Positions 16,746-26,800 of a stretch of DNA of 64,000 nt are shown one piece after another. A program made the position numbers and the translations under genes. Numbering within the stretch: position 1 is the first letter of the stretch; each line of letters starts with the position of its first letter. The notes below the pieces were generated by a model. It saw only the letters and a program-made list of their open reading frames with translations. It made no database searches and was not told the origin of the DNA. The stretch is taken from assembly GCA_023451825.1 (NCBI GenBank), contig JAEXYA010000032.1, forward strand, positions 62,001 through 126,000, given 5' to 3'. This stretch comes from Pseudomonadota bacterium. Lineage in GTDB: Bacteria; Pseudomonadota; Alphaproteobacteria; Rhizobiales; Xanthobacteraceae.

Positions 16746-17825
16746 TCACGCATTCGTCTTCTGCTGCTTGCGCGAATGCAGGAAGTAGATGATCTCCGCC
16801 ACGGGGCGGAAGAACTCCGCGGGAATCATCCGGTCGATCTGTGCGACGTCATACATCGAACGCGCGAGCGCCTTGTCCTCGACCACGGGAACGTCGTTCT
16901 TTTCGGCAATTTCCCTGATCTTCAATGCGATCAGATCCTGCCCCTTGGCGAGCACCGTGGGTGCTGCGTCTTCACCCTGCTTGTATTTCAGCGCGATCGC
17001 GAAGTGAGTCGGATTCGCGATCACCAGCGTCGCTTTCGGTACGGCCGCCAGCATCGATTTGCGGGCGCGATCGCGGGCCAGCGAACGCATGCGCGATTTC
17101 AGGATGGGATCGCCTTCGGCCTGCTTGAACTCGTCTTTCACCTCCTGCTTGGTCATCCGCATCTCGCGGCGCCAGTGGAAGCGGGCCCAGACGAGATCGA
17201 GCGAAACCAGCACGATCGTGGCGATGCTGATCGCCGAGACGAGCCGCATCGCGGTCGTCAGGACAAGCTCCGGAACGGCAGTCGGATCGCTGAACAATGC
17301 ATTCACGGCTACGGCCTCCTCGGCCCGCAGAACGATCGACACGACCAGGCTGATGGCGATGAACTTGAATACTGACTTCGCGAATTCGACCCGCCCTTGC
17401 GGCCCGAAGATTCGTCCGAACCCTTTCATGATCGAAAGGCGTTCGAGTTTCGGCTCGATGCGATCCATCACGAGCTGCGGCGCATTCTGCAAAAAGGACG
17501 AAGCCAATCCCGCCAGCGTCAGAACGGCGACAATCGGAATGATCAGCTCCGCTGCGCTCATTCCGATCGAGTGGAAGAAGGCGATCGCATCCGTGCCGTT
17601 GCGAAAGCGGATACCGCCGGGATCGTCGAGCAGGCGGGCCAGCGTCGCGGTGAGCTTCCGCACATTGTCGGACATCAGGAAGCTCATGATGATGAGCAAC
17701 GCCAGCATCGAGGCGAAGATCGGCGCTTCTTTCGATACGGGGATCTGCCCCTTCTCGACGGAATCGCGGACCTTCTTCTCGGTCGCCTCTTCTGTTTTGC
17801 TATCCTTCTCTGGTGCCTCGGACAC
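16746..17825 (-). CDS. flhB: Flagellar export switch protein FlhB
   Basis: A 359-residue protein starting MSEAPEKDSKTEEATEKKVR, the typical FlhB N-terminus, with four membrane segments in the first 210 residues and a cytoplasmic C-terminal domain. That domain contains the self-cleavage motif NPTH in 'PKATLVIANPTHFAIALKY' (about residue 270). Cleavage lets the export gate switch from rod/hook to filament proteins in response to FliK. It follows fliG by a 12-base gap. The C-terminal tail 'AEIIYFLHSRKQQ' is also typical. Confidence 0.97.
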   Translation of the reverse strand: MSEAPEKDSKTEEATEKKVRDSVEKGQIPVSKEAPIFASMLALLIIMSFLMSDNVRKLTATLARLLDDPGGIRFRNGTDAIAFFHSIGMSAAELIIPIVAVLTLAGLASSFLQNAPQLVMDRIEPKLERLSIMKGFGRIFGPQGRVEFAKSVFKFIAISLVVSIVLRAEEAVAVNALFSDPTAVPELVLTTAMRLVSAISIATIVLVSLDLVWARFHWRREMRMTKQEVKDEFKQAEGDPILKSRMRSLARDRARKSMLAAVPKATLVIANPTHFAIALKYKQGEDAAPTVLAKGQDLIALKIREIAEKNDVPVVEDKALARSMYDVAQIDRMIPAEFFRPVAEIIYFLHSRKQQKTNA

Positions 17826-17837
17826 GGCGATCTATCT

Positions 17838-18872
17838 TTAGGTGAAAAACGATTGATCTTCCTGATCCGGGTTGAGCTCGATTTCGCCGCGACCGGCCAT
17901 GTCGAGCGCAAGATCCGTGATCGTGCGACGTGCTTCGAGAATTTCCTTCTGATTGGCTGGAATGCCGCTCGATAATTCGTGCTCGACCAGACGGCGCGTA
18001 CGTCCCGCCAACGACGACAGGATGAGTTCGCGGAACGCGACCTCCGACCCCTTCAGCGCCATCACGGTGCGATCGGTCGGCACCTGGTCGAAGATCAGCA
18101 TGCGGGCCTTCGCCGTCAGCTTCACGATATCGTCGAAAGTGAAGAGCATGCCCTTCAGGATTTCCGCCGACTTCGGCCGCGATTCCGTCAGGCTCTTCAG
18201 CGATTCTTCCATCTGGGCCCGTTCCATCTTGTTGATGATGTCGGCCATCCGCGGATACGTATCGGACGCCATGTTGCGGGCGAAATTGATCATGAAGTCT
18301 TCGTGCATCGTCTTTTCGATGATGCTCATGGCTTCCTCGACCACCGGCTTGAGGCTCAGCATGCGTCGCATCAGGTCGTGGCGCACATCCGGCGGAAGGT
18401 GGCTCATCACGCGCGCGGCGCAGGCAGGTTTCACGCGCGACAGGATCAGTGCGGCGGTCTGCGGATGTTCCTTGAGCAGGTAGTTCGAGAGCAGGCCTTC
18501 GGACACGAACGAGATCCGCTCCCATACCGACTTGTTCTTGTTGCCCAGCACTTCCGAAATAATGTCGGTGATCTGCTCGGACGGCAGGACGCCGTTCAAG
18601 AGCTTTTCGAGTTCACCGACGGTGCCGAAGATGTTCGGCCCTTGCGAGAAATTCTGCGCGAATTCCTCGATGATTTCTTCCAGTTCCGGCGTCGAGATCG
18701 GCTTCAGCTCGGCGGCGGCGCGCGTCACCAGCTTGATCTCGTCGGGGTCGAATTCCTTGAGGATCCCGCCGGAGAGGTCCCGGCCCATGGCCAGCAGAAG
18801 CACGGCAGCCTTCTCCGTGCCGCCCAGGGGCCTTACGGAGGTGTTGCGCTTGACGGGTGCGTTGAATGCCAT
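17838..18872 (-). CDS. fliG: Flagellar motor switch protein FliG
   Basis: A 344-residue protein. The N-terminal FliF-binding domain has 'EKAAVLLLAMGRDLSGGILK'; the middle domain has 'LKEHPQTAALILSRVKPACA' and 'MSHLPPDVRHDLMRRMLSLK' (the EHPQ motif); the C-terminal torque domain has 'FTFDDIVKLTAKARMLIFDQ' and 'VMALKGSEVAFRELILSSL'. It transmits stator force to the MS ring. It is placed between fliN and flhB. Charged residues in the torque helix appear conserved. Confidence 0.97.
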   Translation of the reverse strand: MAFNAPVKRNTSVRPLGGTEKAAVLLLAMGRDLSGGILKEFDPDEIKLVTRAAAELKPISTPELEEIIEEFAQNFSQGPNIFGTVGELEKLLNGVLPSEQITDIISEVLGNKNKSVWERISFVSEGLLSNYLLKEHPQTAALILSRVKPACAARVMSHLPPDVRHDLMRRMLSLKPVVEEAMSIIEKTMHEDFMINFARNMASDTYPRMADIINKMERAQMEESLKSLTESRPKSAEILKGMLFTFDDIVKLTAKARMLIFDQVPTDRTVMALKGSEVAFRELILSSLAGRTRRLVEHELSSGIPANQKEILEARRTITDLALDMAGRGEIELNPDQEDQSFFT

Positions 18873-18897
18873 GAATCGACTCTGCGGGCGGGCTCTA

Positions 18898-19326
18898 TCA
18901 GGCGTCCGGATCTCCGGCCATGCTGCCGACGATTTCCGTCAGCGACACACCGAAGCGTGAATTTTCGTCTTCCACCACGACCACCGCACCGCGCGCCACG
19001 ATGCGGCCGTTGACGACCACTTCGACGGGCTCGCCGACGCGATGATCGAGCGGAATCACCGCACCTCTGCCGAGCTTCATCAGGTCAGCCACCGGCATGG
19101 TGGCCGATCCGAGCATCACCTGAACGGTGACCGGAATCCGAAGAATAGGCTCGATATTGGTCAGCCGGTTGGTCTCTTCGGCCGCCCGCGCTGCGAGATC
19201 AGCCAGCTTGCCGAATGAGGTATTTTCCACGCCGAGTGCATCGGCTGCGGATGCAGTCGCCGCCTCGGCTTCGAATGGTTGCTTCATGATGCCCTGCCCC
19301 TTGAAATTGAATTCGCTCGAATTCAC
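18898..19326 (-). CDS. fliN: Flagellar motor switch protein FliN
   Basis: Up to 142 residues with a C-terminal SpoA domain: 'LRIPVTVQVMLGSATMPVAD', 'LGRGAVIPLDHRVGEPVEVV' and 'VNGRIVARGAVVVVEDENS'. FliN forms the lower part of the C ring with FliM. The GTG at 19326 overlaps the previous stop as GTGA, which would couple translation. The ATG at 19287 has a better ribosome site (AAGGGGCAGGG) and would give 129 residues; both are plausible. Confidence 0.92.
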   Translation of the reverse strand: MNSSEFNFKGQGIMKQPFEAEAATASAADALGVENTSFGKLADLAARAAEETNRLTNIEPILRIPVTVQVMLGSATMPVADLMKLGRGAVIPLDHRVGEPVEVVVNGRIVARGAVVVVEDENSRFGVSLTEIVGSMAGDPDA

Positions 19327-19601
19327 GCCGGATTGGCGTTGCGCGCATCGATCTCACCGATCGTTCGTCGCGCTTCATCGATCTTGTCGCCGAGTGCGTG
19401 AACCATCTGCCGTCCGTCGGCACTGAATTCGCGAACCATCAAGACCATGTCGTCCACGGTCTCGTTCGTCCTGCTGAGCACTTCCTTGAACTCGCCTTGA
19501 TGAGCACGCAGCCGCACCAGTTCGCGATGCATCTTGGTGACGCGAAAACTCGTGAACAGCAGGGCTGAGAAAAGAATGATGTCAACGATTGAGGATATCA
19601 T
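19323..19601 (-). CDS. Small membrane coiled-coil protein between fliM and fliN
   Basis: A 92-residue protein with one N-terminal membrane segment (ISSIVDIILFSALLFTSFRV) and then a charged helical tail with heptad-like spacing ('HRELVRLRAHQGEFKEVLSR', 'DKIDEARRTIGEIDARN'). It overlaps fliM by 20 bases and fliN by 4, so it is surely translated with the motor switch genes. Rhizobial flagellar clusters commonly carry an unnamed short gene near fliM. I cannot name a function; a membrane-anchored accessory of the switch or stator is a guess. Confidence 0.75.
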   Translation of the reverse strand: MISSIVDIILFSALLFTSFRVTKMHRELVRLRAHQGEFKEVLSRTNETVDDMVLMVREFSADGRQMVHALGDKIDEARRTIGEIDARNANPA

Positions 19602-20511
19602 CGATGAACTCCCGCTTCTGATCCCCGGACTCCTTGACCTGCAGCGAATAGACGCCGTTCATCTGGCCAAGCTGGCACCAGAACAGCCGCTGTTCGTTGC
19701 ATTCCAGCCGAACCAGCGTGTCCGGCGTGGCATTGAGCTGCAGCACCTGGCCGACCTTGAAATTGGCGACTTCGCCGAGCGTGAATTGCCGCTCTTCCAG
19801 AATGGCCTTCAACGTGACTTCGGTGCGCTTGATCTCGCTATGCAGCTGGCGACTCCATTTCGGATCGGTGGATGCCGACTCGCCGGTCACGATCTGCGAC
19901 ATCGCAGTACGGATCGGATTGAGCGCCGCATGCGGAATGACGATGAACATCTCGCCGCCGCGATCGAGCGCCTGGAGCAGAATCTTGGAGCAAACCGCCA
20001 TATTGTTGAGGCGGCCGATGCCGAGATAATCCATACGCGTTTCGACGCGCTCCAGGCTGAACGTCACTTCGGTCGCCCGCTCGAACGAGCTTTGCAGGGC
20101 CTTGCCGAAGCGCTCGAAGAGAGCCTGCGCAACATGTTGTTCGACATTCGAGAATACGCGCGGCATATCGAGCGGCGGCTCGGCGCCATCGGCACCAAAC
20201 AGAAGTTCGATCATCGTGTAGACGAAATCGCGATCGAACCCGATCAGCACGCGAGCGTCCCATGCTTGCGCATAGAACACGGCGGCGATCGCTTCGCCTT
20301 CGTGGCGATCGAGAATATCCGACAGGCGTTCGCTGCCGACACTCATCAGGGAGAAATAGGACTGTGACGGCGACATCGAGCGCAGACTCTCCGCGCACAG
20401 ATTGGTCATCGTGTCGAAAATCACATGCAGCATCGGCATGCGTTCGACGGAGATCCCCGCCGCGCCGAGAAGCTGGTCCGATCCCTGATCCCTTGCTTTG
20501 ACCTCCGACAT
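19582..20511 (-). CDS. fliM: Flagellar motor switch protein FliM
   Basis: A 309-residue protein. The middle domain has 'GVRF'-type FliM features in 'FYAQAWDARVLIGFDRDFVY' and 'EPPLDMPRVFSNVEQHVAQA', and the C-terminal SpoA domain has 'EVTLKAILEERQFTLGEVAN' and 'ATPDTLVRLECNEQRLFWCQ'. It forms the wall of the C ring. The usual N-terminal CheY-P-binding sequence (LSQxEIDAL) is not obvious; the protein instead begins MSEVKARDQGSDQLLGAAGI. It overlaps motA by 1 base and the small membrane gene by 20. Confidence 0.9.
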   Translation of the reverse strand: MSEVKARDQGSDQLLGAAGISVERMPMLHVIFDTMTNLCAESLRSMSPSQSYFSLMSVGSERLSDILDRHEGEAIAAVFYAQAWDARVLIGFDRDFVYTMIELLFGADGAEPPLDMPRVFSNVEQHVAQALFERFGKALQSSFERATEVTFSLERVETRMDYLGIGRLNNMAVCSKILLQALDRGGEMFIVIPHAALNPIRTAMSQIVTGESASTDPKWSRQLHSEIKRTEVTLKAILEERQFTLGEVANFKVGQVLQLNATPDTLVRLECNEQRLFWCQLGQMNGVYSLQVKESGDQKREFIDDILNR

Positions 20512-21419
20512 CAGCCGCGTGCCCCTGCTTTGGCCGGCGCTTCTGCGGGCTCGGCTTTGGCACCGCCGGAAATCGTCTCGCTCTCGACGACATCGATGGA
20601 CGGCCGGTCGGCCGGGCCGATCATCTTGCGACCGTGCTCGATGGCGATCTGCGGCAATGCGCCGTTCATGAAGGCAAGCAGCGTCTGCTTGACGATCACG
20701 TAAAGACGAGCGCGCTGTTCACGGACCGACTTCACTTTGATGGCGAGCGGCGCAACCACGCCGTAAGACAAGAAGATGCCGACGAAGGTGCCGACCAGTG
20801 CAGCGCCGATGAAGCCACCGAGCAGCTTGGGCGATTGATCGAGCGCACCCATTGCCTTGATGACGCCAAGCACGGCCGCCACGATGCCGAGTGCTGGCAA
20901 TCCTTCTGCGATCATCGTGAGCGAGTTATATGGTTTGAGCTTGCTGCGAATGATGGTTTCGATTTCTTCGTCCATCAACGCTTCGATTTCGTGGGTTCGC
21001 GCGCTGCCCATCACCATGAGGCGGAAGTAGTCGCAGATGAATTGCGTCAGCGGTTCGTTGGCGAGGACGGTCGGAAATGCCGTGAAGATCTCCGATTGCG
21101 ACGGGTCGTCGATATGCGCTTCGACCTCGTTACGCCCCTTGTTGCGCACTTCGCGCATCAGCGAATGCATCAGACCCAGCAGATCCAGGTAGTGCCGCTG
21201 TTTCGGCACATCGACCGTGATCGCCTGGATGGTGGCCTTGCCTGTGTCGACCACGGTCTTCCATGGATTGGCCATGATATAGGTGCCGGCCGACATCCCC
21301 ATGATGATGACGAATTCCCAGGGCTGCCAGATCACTGCGAGATGCCCGCCCATCGCCATATACCCGCCGATCAGGCTGGCGAGGACGACGACGAGACCAA
21401 AGAAGACGCTCAAGCGCAT
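20511..21419 (-). CDS. motA: Flagellar stator protein MotA
   Basis: About 302 residues with four membrane segments: 'RLSVFFGLVVVLASLIGGYM' at the N-terminus, a second near residue 35, and a pair near 200-250 including 'EGLPALGIVAAVLGVIKAMG' and 'LLGGFIGAALVGTFVGIFLS'. The cytoplasmic loop carries the conserved charged residues that touch FliG. It forms the proton channel with MotB. The ATG at 21419 has TTGGAG upstream; the frame is open for 28 more codons. It is the first gene of the long minus-strand run and faces flgF across a 143-base gap. Confidence 0.95.
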   Translation of the reverse strand: MRLSVFFGLVVVLASLIGGYMAMGGHLAVIWQPWEFVIIMGMSAGTYIMANPWKTVVDTGKATIQAITVDVPKQRHYLDLLGLMHSLMREVRNKGRNEVEAHIDDPSQSEIFTAFPTVLANEPLTQFICDYFRLMVMGSARTHEIEALMDEEIETIIRSKLKPYNSLTMIAEGLPALGIVAAVLGVIKAMGALDQSPKLLGGFIGAALVGTFVGIFLSYGVVAPLAIKVKSVREQRARLYVIVKQTLLAFMNGALPQIAIEHGRKMIGPADRPSIDVVESETISGGAKAEPAEAPAKAGARG

Positions 21420-21562
21420 CGCTCCAATTTGAGGATGTAAACCGTTTATGCACCGTGGCTTGCACGAGGCTGACATCCGCCGGTTTCGACCAGCCCCGGA
21501 CAAGCCTGTTCGGGGACTTTGAGGTCCAGTCGCGCATGCGAACCTGAAACTCGGATTCCCAG

Positions 21563-22336
21563 ATGCAATCAGCGCTTTATGTCAGCCTCTCAGCCCAGGT
21601 CTCGCTCGAGAAGCGGCTGGCAACCATCGCCAACAACATGGCGAATGTGAAAACGGCAGCGTTTCGCGCCGACGCCGTGAAGTTCGAGACCGCGATGTCG
21701 CGCGCCGCAACACAAGCGGTCGCCTTCTCGACACCGGGCGAGAACTTCATTTCGCGCAAGGAAGGCGCCGTGACGCAGACCGGCAATCCGCTCGATGTCG
21801 CCATCGCGGGTAACAGCATGTCGCCTTATCCCGGCGGTCCCGATCCCGGCGCGACGTCCTGGATGGCTTTCGAGGGCCCCAATGGCCCCGTTTATACCCG
21901 CGATGGCCGCATGCAGATGGACATCAACGGCCAGCTTCGCACGCTCGCCGGCTACCCCGTTCTCGATTCCGGCGGCACGCCGATCATCGTCGATCCGGAT
22001 GCCGGTCCGATCGTGATTGCGCGCGACGGCAGCATTTCGCAGGGCATCAATCAGGTCGGCCAGCTCGGCCTGTTTGACATCGCATCGGATGCCAAGCTGG
22101 AGCGTTTCGGCAATTCCGGCGTGATCCCGGACAAGCCGGCGACCGCCGCCCTCGATTTCGTCACGGTCGGTTTCCAGCAGGGTTATGTCGAAGGATCGAA
22201 TGTCGATCCGCTCTCAGAGCTCACGCATATGATGATGGCGACACGCACGTTCCAGAATGTGAGCTCGCTGATCCAGGATTCCGAAAGCTCGATCCAGAAC
22301 GCCATTCGTACCCTCGGCGATCCGTCGAAGGCCTGA
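21563..22336 (+). CDS. flgF: Flagellar proximal rod protein FlgF
   Basis: A 257-residue rod protein starting MQSALYVSLSAQVSLEKRLA with 'IANNMANVKTAAFRADAVKF' and a C-terminal 'GSNVDPLSELTHMMMATRTF'. The FlgF family is recognised by this N-terminus and by pairing with fliI downstream, as in Sinorhizobium. It forms part of the proximal rod. It is divergent from motA; a GC-rich imperfect hairpin (CCCCGGACA ... TGTTCGGGG) lies in the gap near 21494-21515. Confidence 0.92.
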   Translation: MQSALYVSLSAQVSLEKRLATIANNMANVKTAAFRADAVKFETAMSRAATQAVAFSTPGENFISRKEGAVTQTGNPLDVAIAGNSMSPYPGGPDPGATSWMAFEGPNGPVYTRDGRMQMDINGQLRTLAGYPVLDSGGTPIIVDPDAGPIVIARDGSISQGINQVGQLGLFDIASDAKLERFGNSGVIPDKPATAALDFVTVGFQQGYVEGSNVDPLSELTHMMMATRTFQNVSSLIQDSESSIQNAIRTLGDPSKA

Positions 22337-22363
22337 GGTTGATCGAGAAGTTTGGAACGACAG

Positions 22364-23695
22364 ATGAACGCGCTCGAAAGACTAGAATCAACCGTTGCCG
22401 TGTTGCGCAAGGACGTGCCGGTGGTGCGCATCGGCGGCCTCGTCAGCGAAGTGACATCGACGCATTTTCGCGTCTCCGGCCTGGCGCGTCACGTCAAGCT
22501 CGGTGAATTGATCGGGCTTGAGATCGGCAAGAAGGTCCATCTCAGCGAGGTCGTGCGGATCGATGTCGACGGCGTGACGGCGAAGCCGTTCGAATCGAAC
22601 ATTGCGGCCGGTCTTGGCTTGCCCGCCTTCCGCATGCCGCCGAAAACGTTGTCCCCGCATCCGGGCTGGAAGGGCCGCGTCATCAATGCGCTTGGCGATC
22701 CGCTGGACGGGCTCGGCGACATGCCGGTGGGCGAGCGCGCGATGCATACCGACGGTGATCCGCCGCCGGCCCTGAAGCGTTCGCGCGTCAGCAAGCCGCT
22801 GCGCACCGGCGTGAAGGTGATCGACCTGTTCACCCCGCTCTGCATGGGCCAGCGCATCGGCGTCTTCGCTGGCTCCGGCGTCGGCAAGACGACACTGCTG
22901 TCGATGCTGGCCCGCAGCAGCGGCTTCGATACGGTCGTCACCGCGCTGGTCGGCGAACGCGGCCGCGAAGTACGCGAATTCCTCGAAGAATCACTGGTCC
23001 ATCACAAGGATCGTGCGGTCACCGTGGTGTCCACATCGGACGAAAGCCCGATGATGCGCCGCCTCGCATCGAAGACGGCGATGACCGTGGCCGAATATTT
23101 CCGCGATCGCGGCGAATCGGTGCTTCTCATCGTCGATTCGGTGACGCGCTTCGCCCATGCGTCGCGTGAAGTCGCGCTGGCGACCGGCGAGCCGGCCATC
23201 GCCCGCGGCTATGCGCCGAGCGTGTTCAGCGAATTGCCGCGCCTGCTCGAACGGTCCGGCCCCGGTCTCGAAGGCCAGGGCAATATCACCGGCGTGTTCG
23301 CCGTGCTGGTCGATGGCGACGACCATAACGAGCCCGTCGCCGACACCGTGCGCGGCACGCTTGACGGCCATATCGTGCTCGACCGCGATGTCGCCGATCA
23401 GGGACGCTTTCCCGCGGTGAATGTCCTCGCTTCGGTCTCGCGTCTGGGCCAGCATGTGTGGTCGCCGGAAGAAGCGACATTGGCGCGCCGGCTGCGCGCC
23501 ATGATCGCCCGTTTCGAAGACACCCGCGACCTCCGCCTGATGGGCGGCTATCAGCCCGGCCGCGACAATGAGCTCGACCAGGCGGTCAATCTGGTGCCGA
23601 AGATCTATGACGTGCTCGGCCAGCTTCCCACCGAGCCGTCATGCGCAGAACCGTTCCAGGATCTGCTCGGCGTCATCAAGAGCGCGATTGGCTGA
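22364..23695 (+). CDS. fliI: Flagellum-specific ATPase FliI
   Basis: About 443 residues with a Walker A loop in 'RIGVFAGSGVGKTTLLSMLA' (about residue 165), 'GERGREVREFLEESL' and a Walker B in 'SVLLIVDSVTRFAHASREVA'. It closely resembles the F1-ATPase beta family. It supplies energy and unfolding for flagellar export. The ATG at 22364 (MNALERLEST) follows TTGGAACGACAG; a TTG at 22352 is an alternative. It is 27 bases after flgF. fliJ, often next to fliI, is not visible. Confidence 0.95.
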   Translation: MNALERLESTVAVLRKDVPVVRIGGLVSEVTSTHFRVSGLARHVKLGELIGLEIGKKVHLSEVVRIDVDGVTAKPFESNIAAGLGLPAFRMPPKTLSPHPGWKGRVINALGDPLDGLGDMPVGERAMHTDGDPPPALKRSRVSKPLRTGVKVIDLFTPLCMGQRIGVFAGSGVGKTTLLSMLARSSGFDTVVTALVGERGREVREFLEESLVHHKDRAVTVVSTSDESPMMRRLASKTAMTVAEYFRDRGESVLLIVDSVTRFAHASREVALATGEPAIARGYAPSVFSELPRLLERSGPGLEGQGNITGVFAVLVDGDDHNEPVADTVRGTLDGHIVLDRDVADQGRFPAVNVLASVSRLGQHVWSPEEATLARRLRAMIARFEDTRDLRLMGGYQPGRDNELDQAVNLVPKIYDVLGQLPTEPSCAEPFQDLLGVIKSAIG

Positions 23696-23732
23696 TCGCG
23701 CATTTTCCTCTTCATCGAACTGTCGTCATGCG

Positions 23733-23810
23733 CGGCGCGCCCTTTCGGCGCGCCGTGTTGCGTCGCGCGCTCTTGGAGCGCGCGGTGTTGCATGGCTCGC
23801 GCCATGTTGC
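23733..23810. repeat. Three tandem hairpins each followed by (G/A)TGTTGC
   Basis: Three different perfect inverted repeats follow one another after fliI: CGGCGCGCC/GGCGCGCCG (23733-23755), CGCGCGCTC/GAGCGCGCG (23764-23784) and CATGGC/GCCATG (23791-23806). Each right arm is followed at once, or overlapped, by GTGTTGC or ATGTTGC (23755-23761, 23785-23791, 23804-23810). No U tract follows, so this is not a simple terminator. Confidence 0.7.
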
Positions 23811-23865
23811 GGCCTCAGATGACCGCAAAGACAACGGAATTGCAGATACAGGGAGCGTTTGAGGC

Positions 23866-26800
23866 ATGAAATTCAGCCGTACGATCGGTTTCGCTTTCGT
23901 CATTGCCGCCTGCCTGTCCGCCATTCCCCCGAGCCACGCCGGCCAGCAGGAGATGCTGGCGCTGATGCAGCGCATCACCGCCCTTGCCAAGGAGGGCCGC
24001 TATGGCGATGCCATTCCGCTCGCTCGCAAGCTGACCGTTGAAGCCGAGAAAACCGCCGGCCGGCAATCGCCTCTGACCGCCACCACTTATGTCGTGCTGG
24101 CTCAGGCCCTGCAGGCGCAAGGCGAACTCACGGAAGCCGAAGCCAATCTGCGCAAGGCGCTCATCATTCGCGAAAAAGCCATGGGCCCGACTCATGCCGA
24201 AGTCGCAGCCGTACTCGGCCCGCTCGGCCAGATCGCCTTTGCCCGCGACCGCCTGGCGGATGCCGAGCGCTATGCGCAGCGCGCGATCACCATCAACGAG
24301 CGGACATCCGGCCCGGACAGCACCGCCACCGCCCTGTCGCGCATGCAGCTCGGCAATATCCGCCATCGCCAGCTGCGCGAAGACGAAGCATTCGAGATTT
24401 TCAGCCGCGCCCTCCAGAGCTTCAAGGCTGCGGGCGGGCAGGCAGAGATCATGGTGCCGGTGGCGCTCAACAACATGGCCGAGGTCGCCAAGGCGCAAGG
24501 CAAGCTGCCGCTCGCCGACGAACATTTTCGCGCGGCGTTGGCGTTGCAAGAAAAGCTGCACGGCGCCGACAATCTGCAGGTCGCATCCACGCTCAACAAT
24601 CTCGGCGAACTCCGCCGCTTGCAGGAGCGGCTGCCGGAAGCCGAGGGCTTCGCCCGCCGCGCGCTGGCGATCCGCGAGAAATCACTCGGCCCCGATCACG
24701 CCGACGTCGCCGCCAGCCTCAACAATCTCGCCATCGTTTTCACCCGCGAAGGCCGCGCCGGCGAGGCCATGGGCTTGCTGACCCGCGCGCTCGCCATCCA
24801 GCAAAAGTCGTTTGGCGCCGATCACCCCAATGTCGCCATTGCTTTGAACAATCTGGCCGAAGCCAAATCCACGATGGGCCAGAAGAAAGAGGCGGAGGAA
24901 CTGTTCCGCCGCTCCCTGGCGATCCGCGAGAAGAGCGCGGGCCGCGATCATCCCGACACTGCCATTGCCATCGACAATCTCGTCAACCTCCTCACCGATG
25001 ACAACCGCGCCAATGAGGCCGAACCACTGGCGCGCCGCTCGCTCGCGATCCGTGAAACGGCCCTCGGCCCGCGTCATCCCCGCGTCGCCAACAGTCTCAA
25101 CAATCTCGCCGTGGTGCTCGATACGCTCGGCAATGCCCATGAGGCCGAACCGCTTCTGAAGCGCGCATTGGATATCCGCACCGGCACGCTCGGAGACTCC
25201 CATCCCGATGTCGCCAACAGCTACAACAATCTCGGCGCCCATTATCTCGATGTCAGAGACTGGCAGCAGGCCCATGATGCCTTCACGCGCGCCTCTGCGA
25301 TCCTGATCGCCCGCAATGCGCCCGATACAGGGGATGCGTCGCCCGGCGCCGATCTCAGCTTCAAGGACGGCACCAACCCCTTCCCCGGCGCCATCGTCGC
25401 CGCCTATCAGCTCGCCGACGCCGTGCCTGCCCAGCAGGCCGCCTTGCGCGCACAGGCCTTCGAAAGCGCGCAACGGATCGGTGACGAGCAGGCCGCCAAG
25501 GCCATTGCCGGCATGTCCGCCCGCGTCGCGGCCGGCGGCGGCGATCTCTCGATCAAGGTGCGGCAGCGGCAGGATCTCGCCGATCAGGCCGTCGCCACCG
25601 ATCAGCTCCTGATCTCAGCGCTCTCGCAGCCGGCATCCGCGCGCAGCCCGCAGGCCGAGCAGGTGCTCCGTGCGCGCGCCGCCACGATCGCAGCACAGAT
25701 CAAGGATCTCGATCAGACCATTGCCACGCAATTCCCGGATTATGCGACCTTCGTCACCCGCAACCCAGCTGCCCTGGCTGACGTGCAGAGCCAGCTCGGC
25801 CCGAAGGAAGCGCTGCTGCTGTTCACCACGACGGAGCGTTACACATTCGTCTGGACGGTGACCAAATCCGAGATCAGCTGGCATTCGGCGCAGCTTGGCG
25901 CCAAGCAGCTCACCGACACCGTGCGCGTCCTGCGCTGCGGCCTCGATGACGAAGCCTGGCTCGGCAAAAGCGACTGCGTCGAAAAATACGGTCTGAAGAA
26001 GCCCCCCGGCGGCGGCCAGCTCCCCTTCGATTCCGAACTCGCTTACGGCCTCTATCACGCGCTGCTCGAACCCGTGGCAAAGCAGATCGACGGCAAGGAG
26101 CTGATCCTCGTTCCCTCCGGACCGCTGGCAACACTGCCGTTCCAGGTGCTGCTCACCGAGAAGCCACCCGGCGGCCCTCAGGCTTTTGCTGACGCGCCAT
26201 GGCTCGCCAAGCGCTTTGCGTCCACCGTGCTACCATCGGTGTCGAGCCTGAAATCGCTCCGCCAGGTCGCCAAATCGAGCCGCGCGCAAAAGCCCTATGT
26301 CGGCATCGGCAATCCGCTCCTCGACGGCGACGCCGAACGCGTCAAGCTCGCACGTCAATTCCAGAGCTGTGCGGCGATCATGGAGGCACGGCAGGATCAG
26401 CTTGCCCAACGCAAGGTCCGCTCCACCGTCTCGCTCACCGGCGGCACCGCCGATCTCGAACAGCTCAAGCGCCTTGCGCCGTTGCCGGAAACGGCCATCG
26501 AACTATGCGCCGTCGCGGAACGATTCTCGCCCGTGCGCGGCGACGTCTATCTCGCCAACGCCGCCACCGAATCGCAGATCAAGACGCTGAACGCCAGCGG
26601 CCAGCTCGCGCAATATCGCGTGCTGCATTTCGCCACCCATGGCGCGCTGGCCGGTCAGGTCCGCGGCACCATCGAGCCCGGCCTGATCATGACCCCGCCG
26701 CAGCAGACGACGCCGACTGACGACGGCTATCTCTCATCCTCGGATATCTCCGCCTTGAAGCTCGATGCCGACTGGGTGGTGCTGTCGGCCTGCAACACCG

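Noticed and set aside
23866..25300. DNA-level repeats in the CHAT gene considered as a separate repeat element
   Set aside because: They reflect the 42-residue TPR units of the encoded protein rather than an independent repeat.
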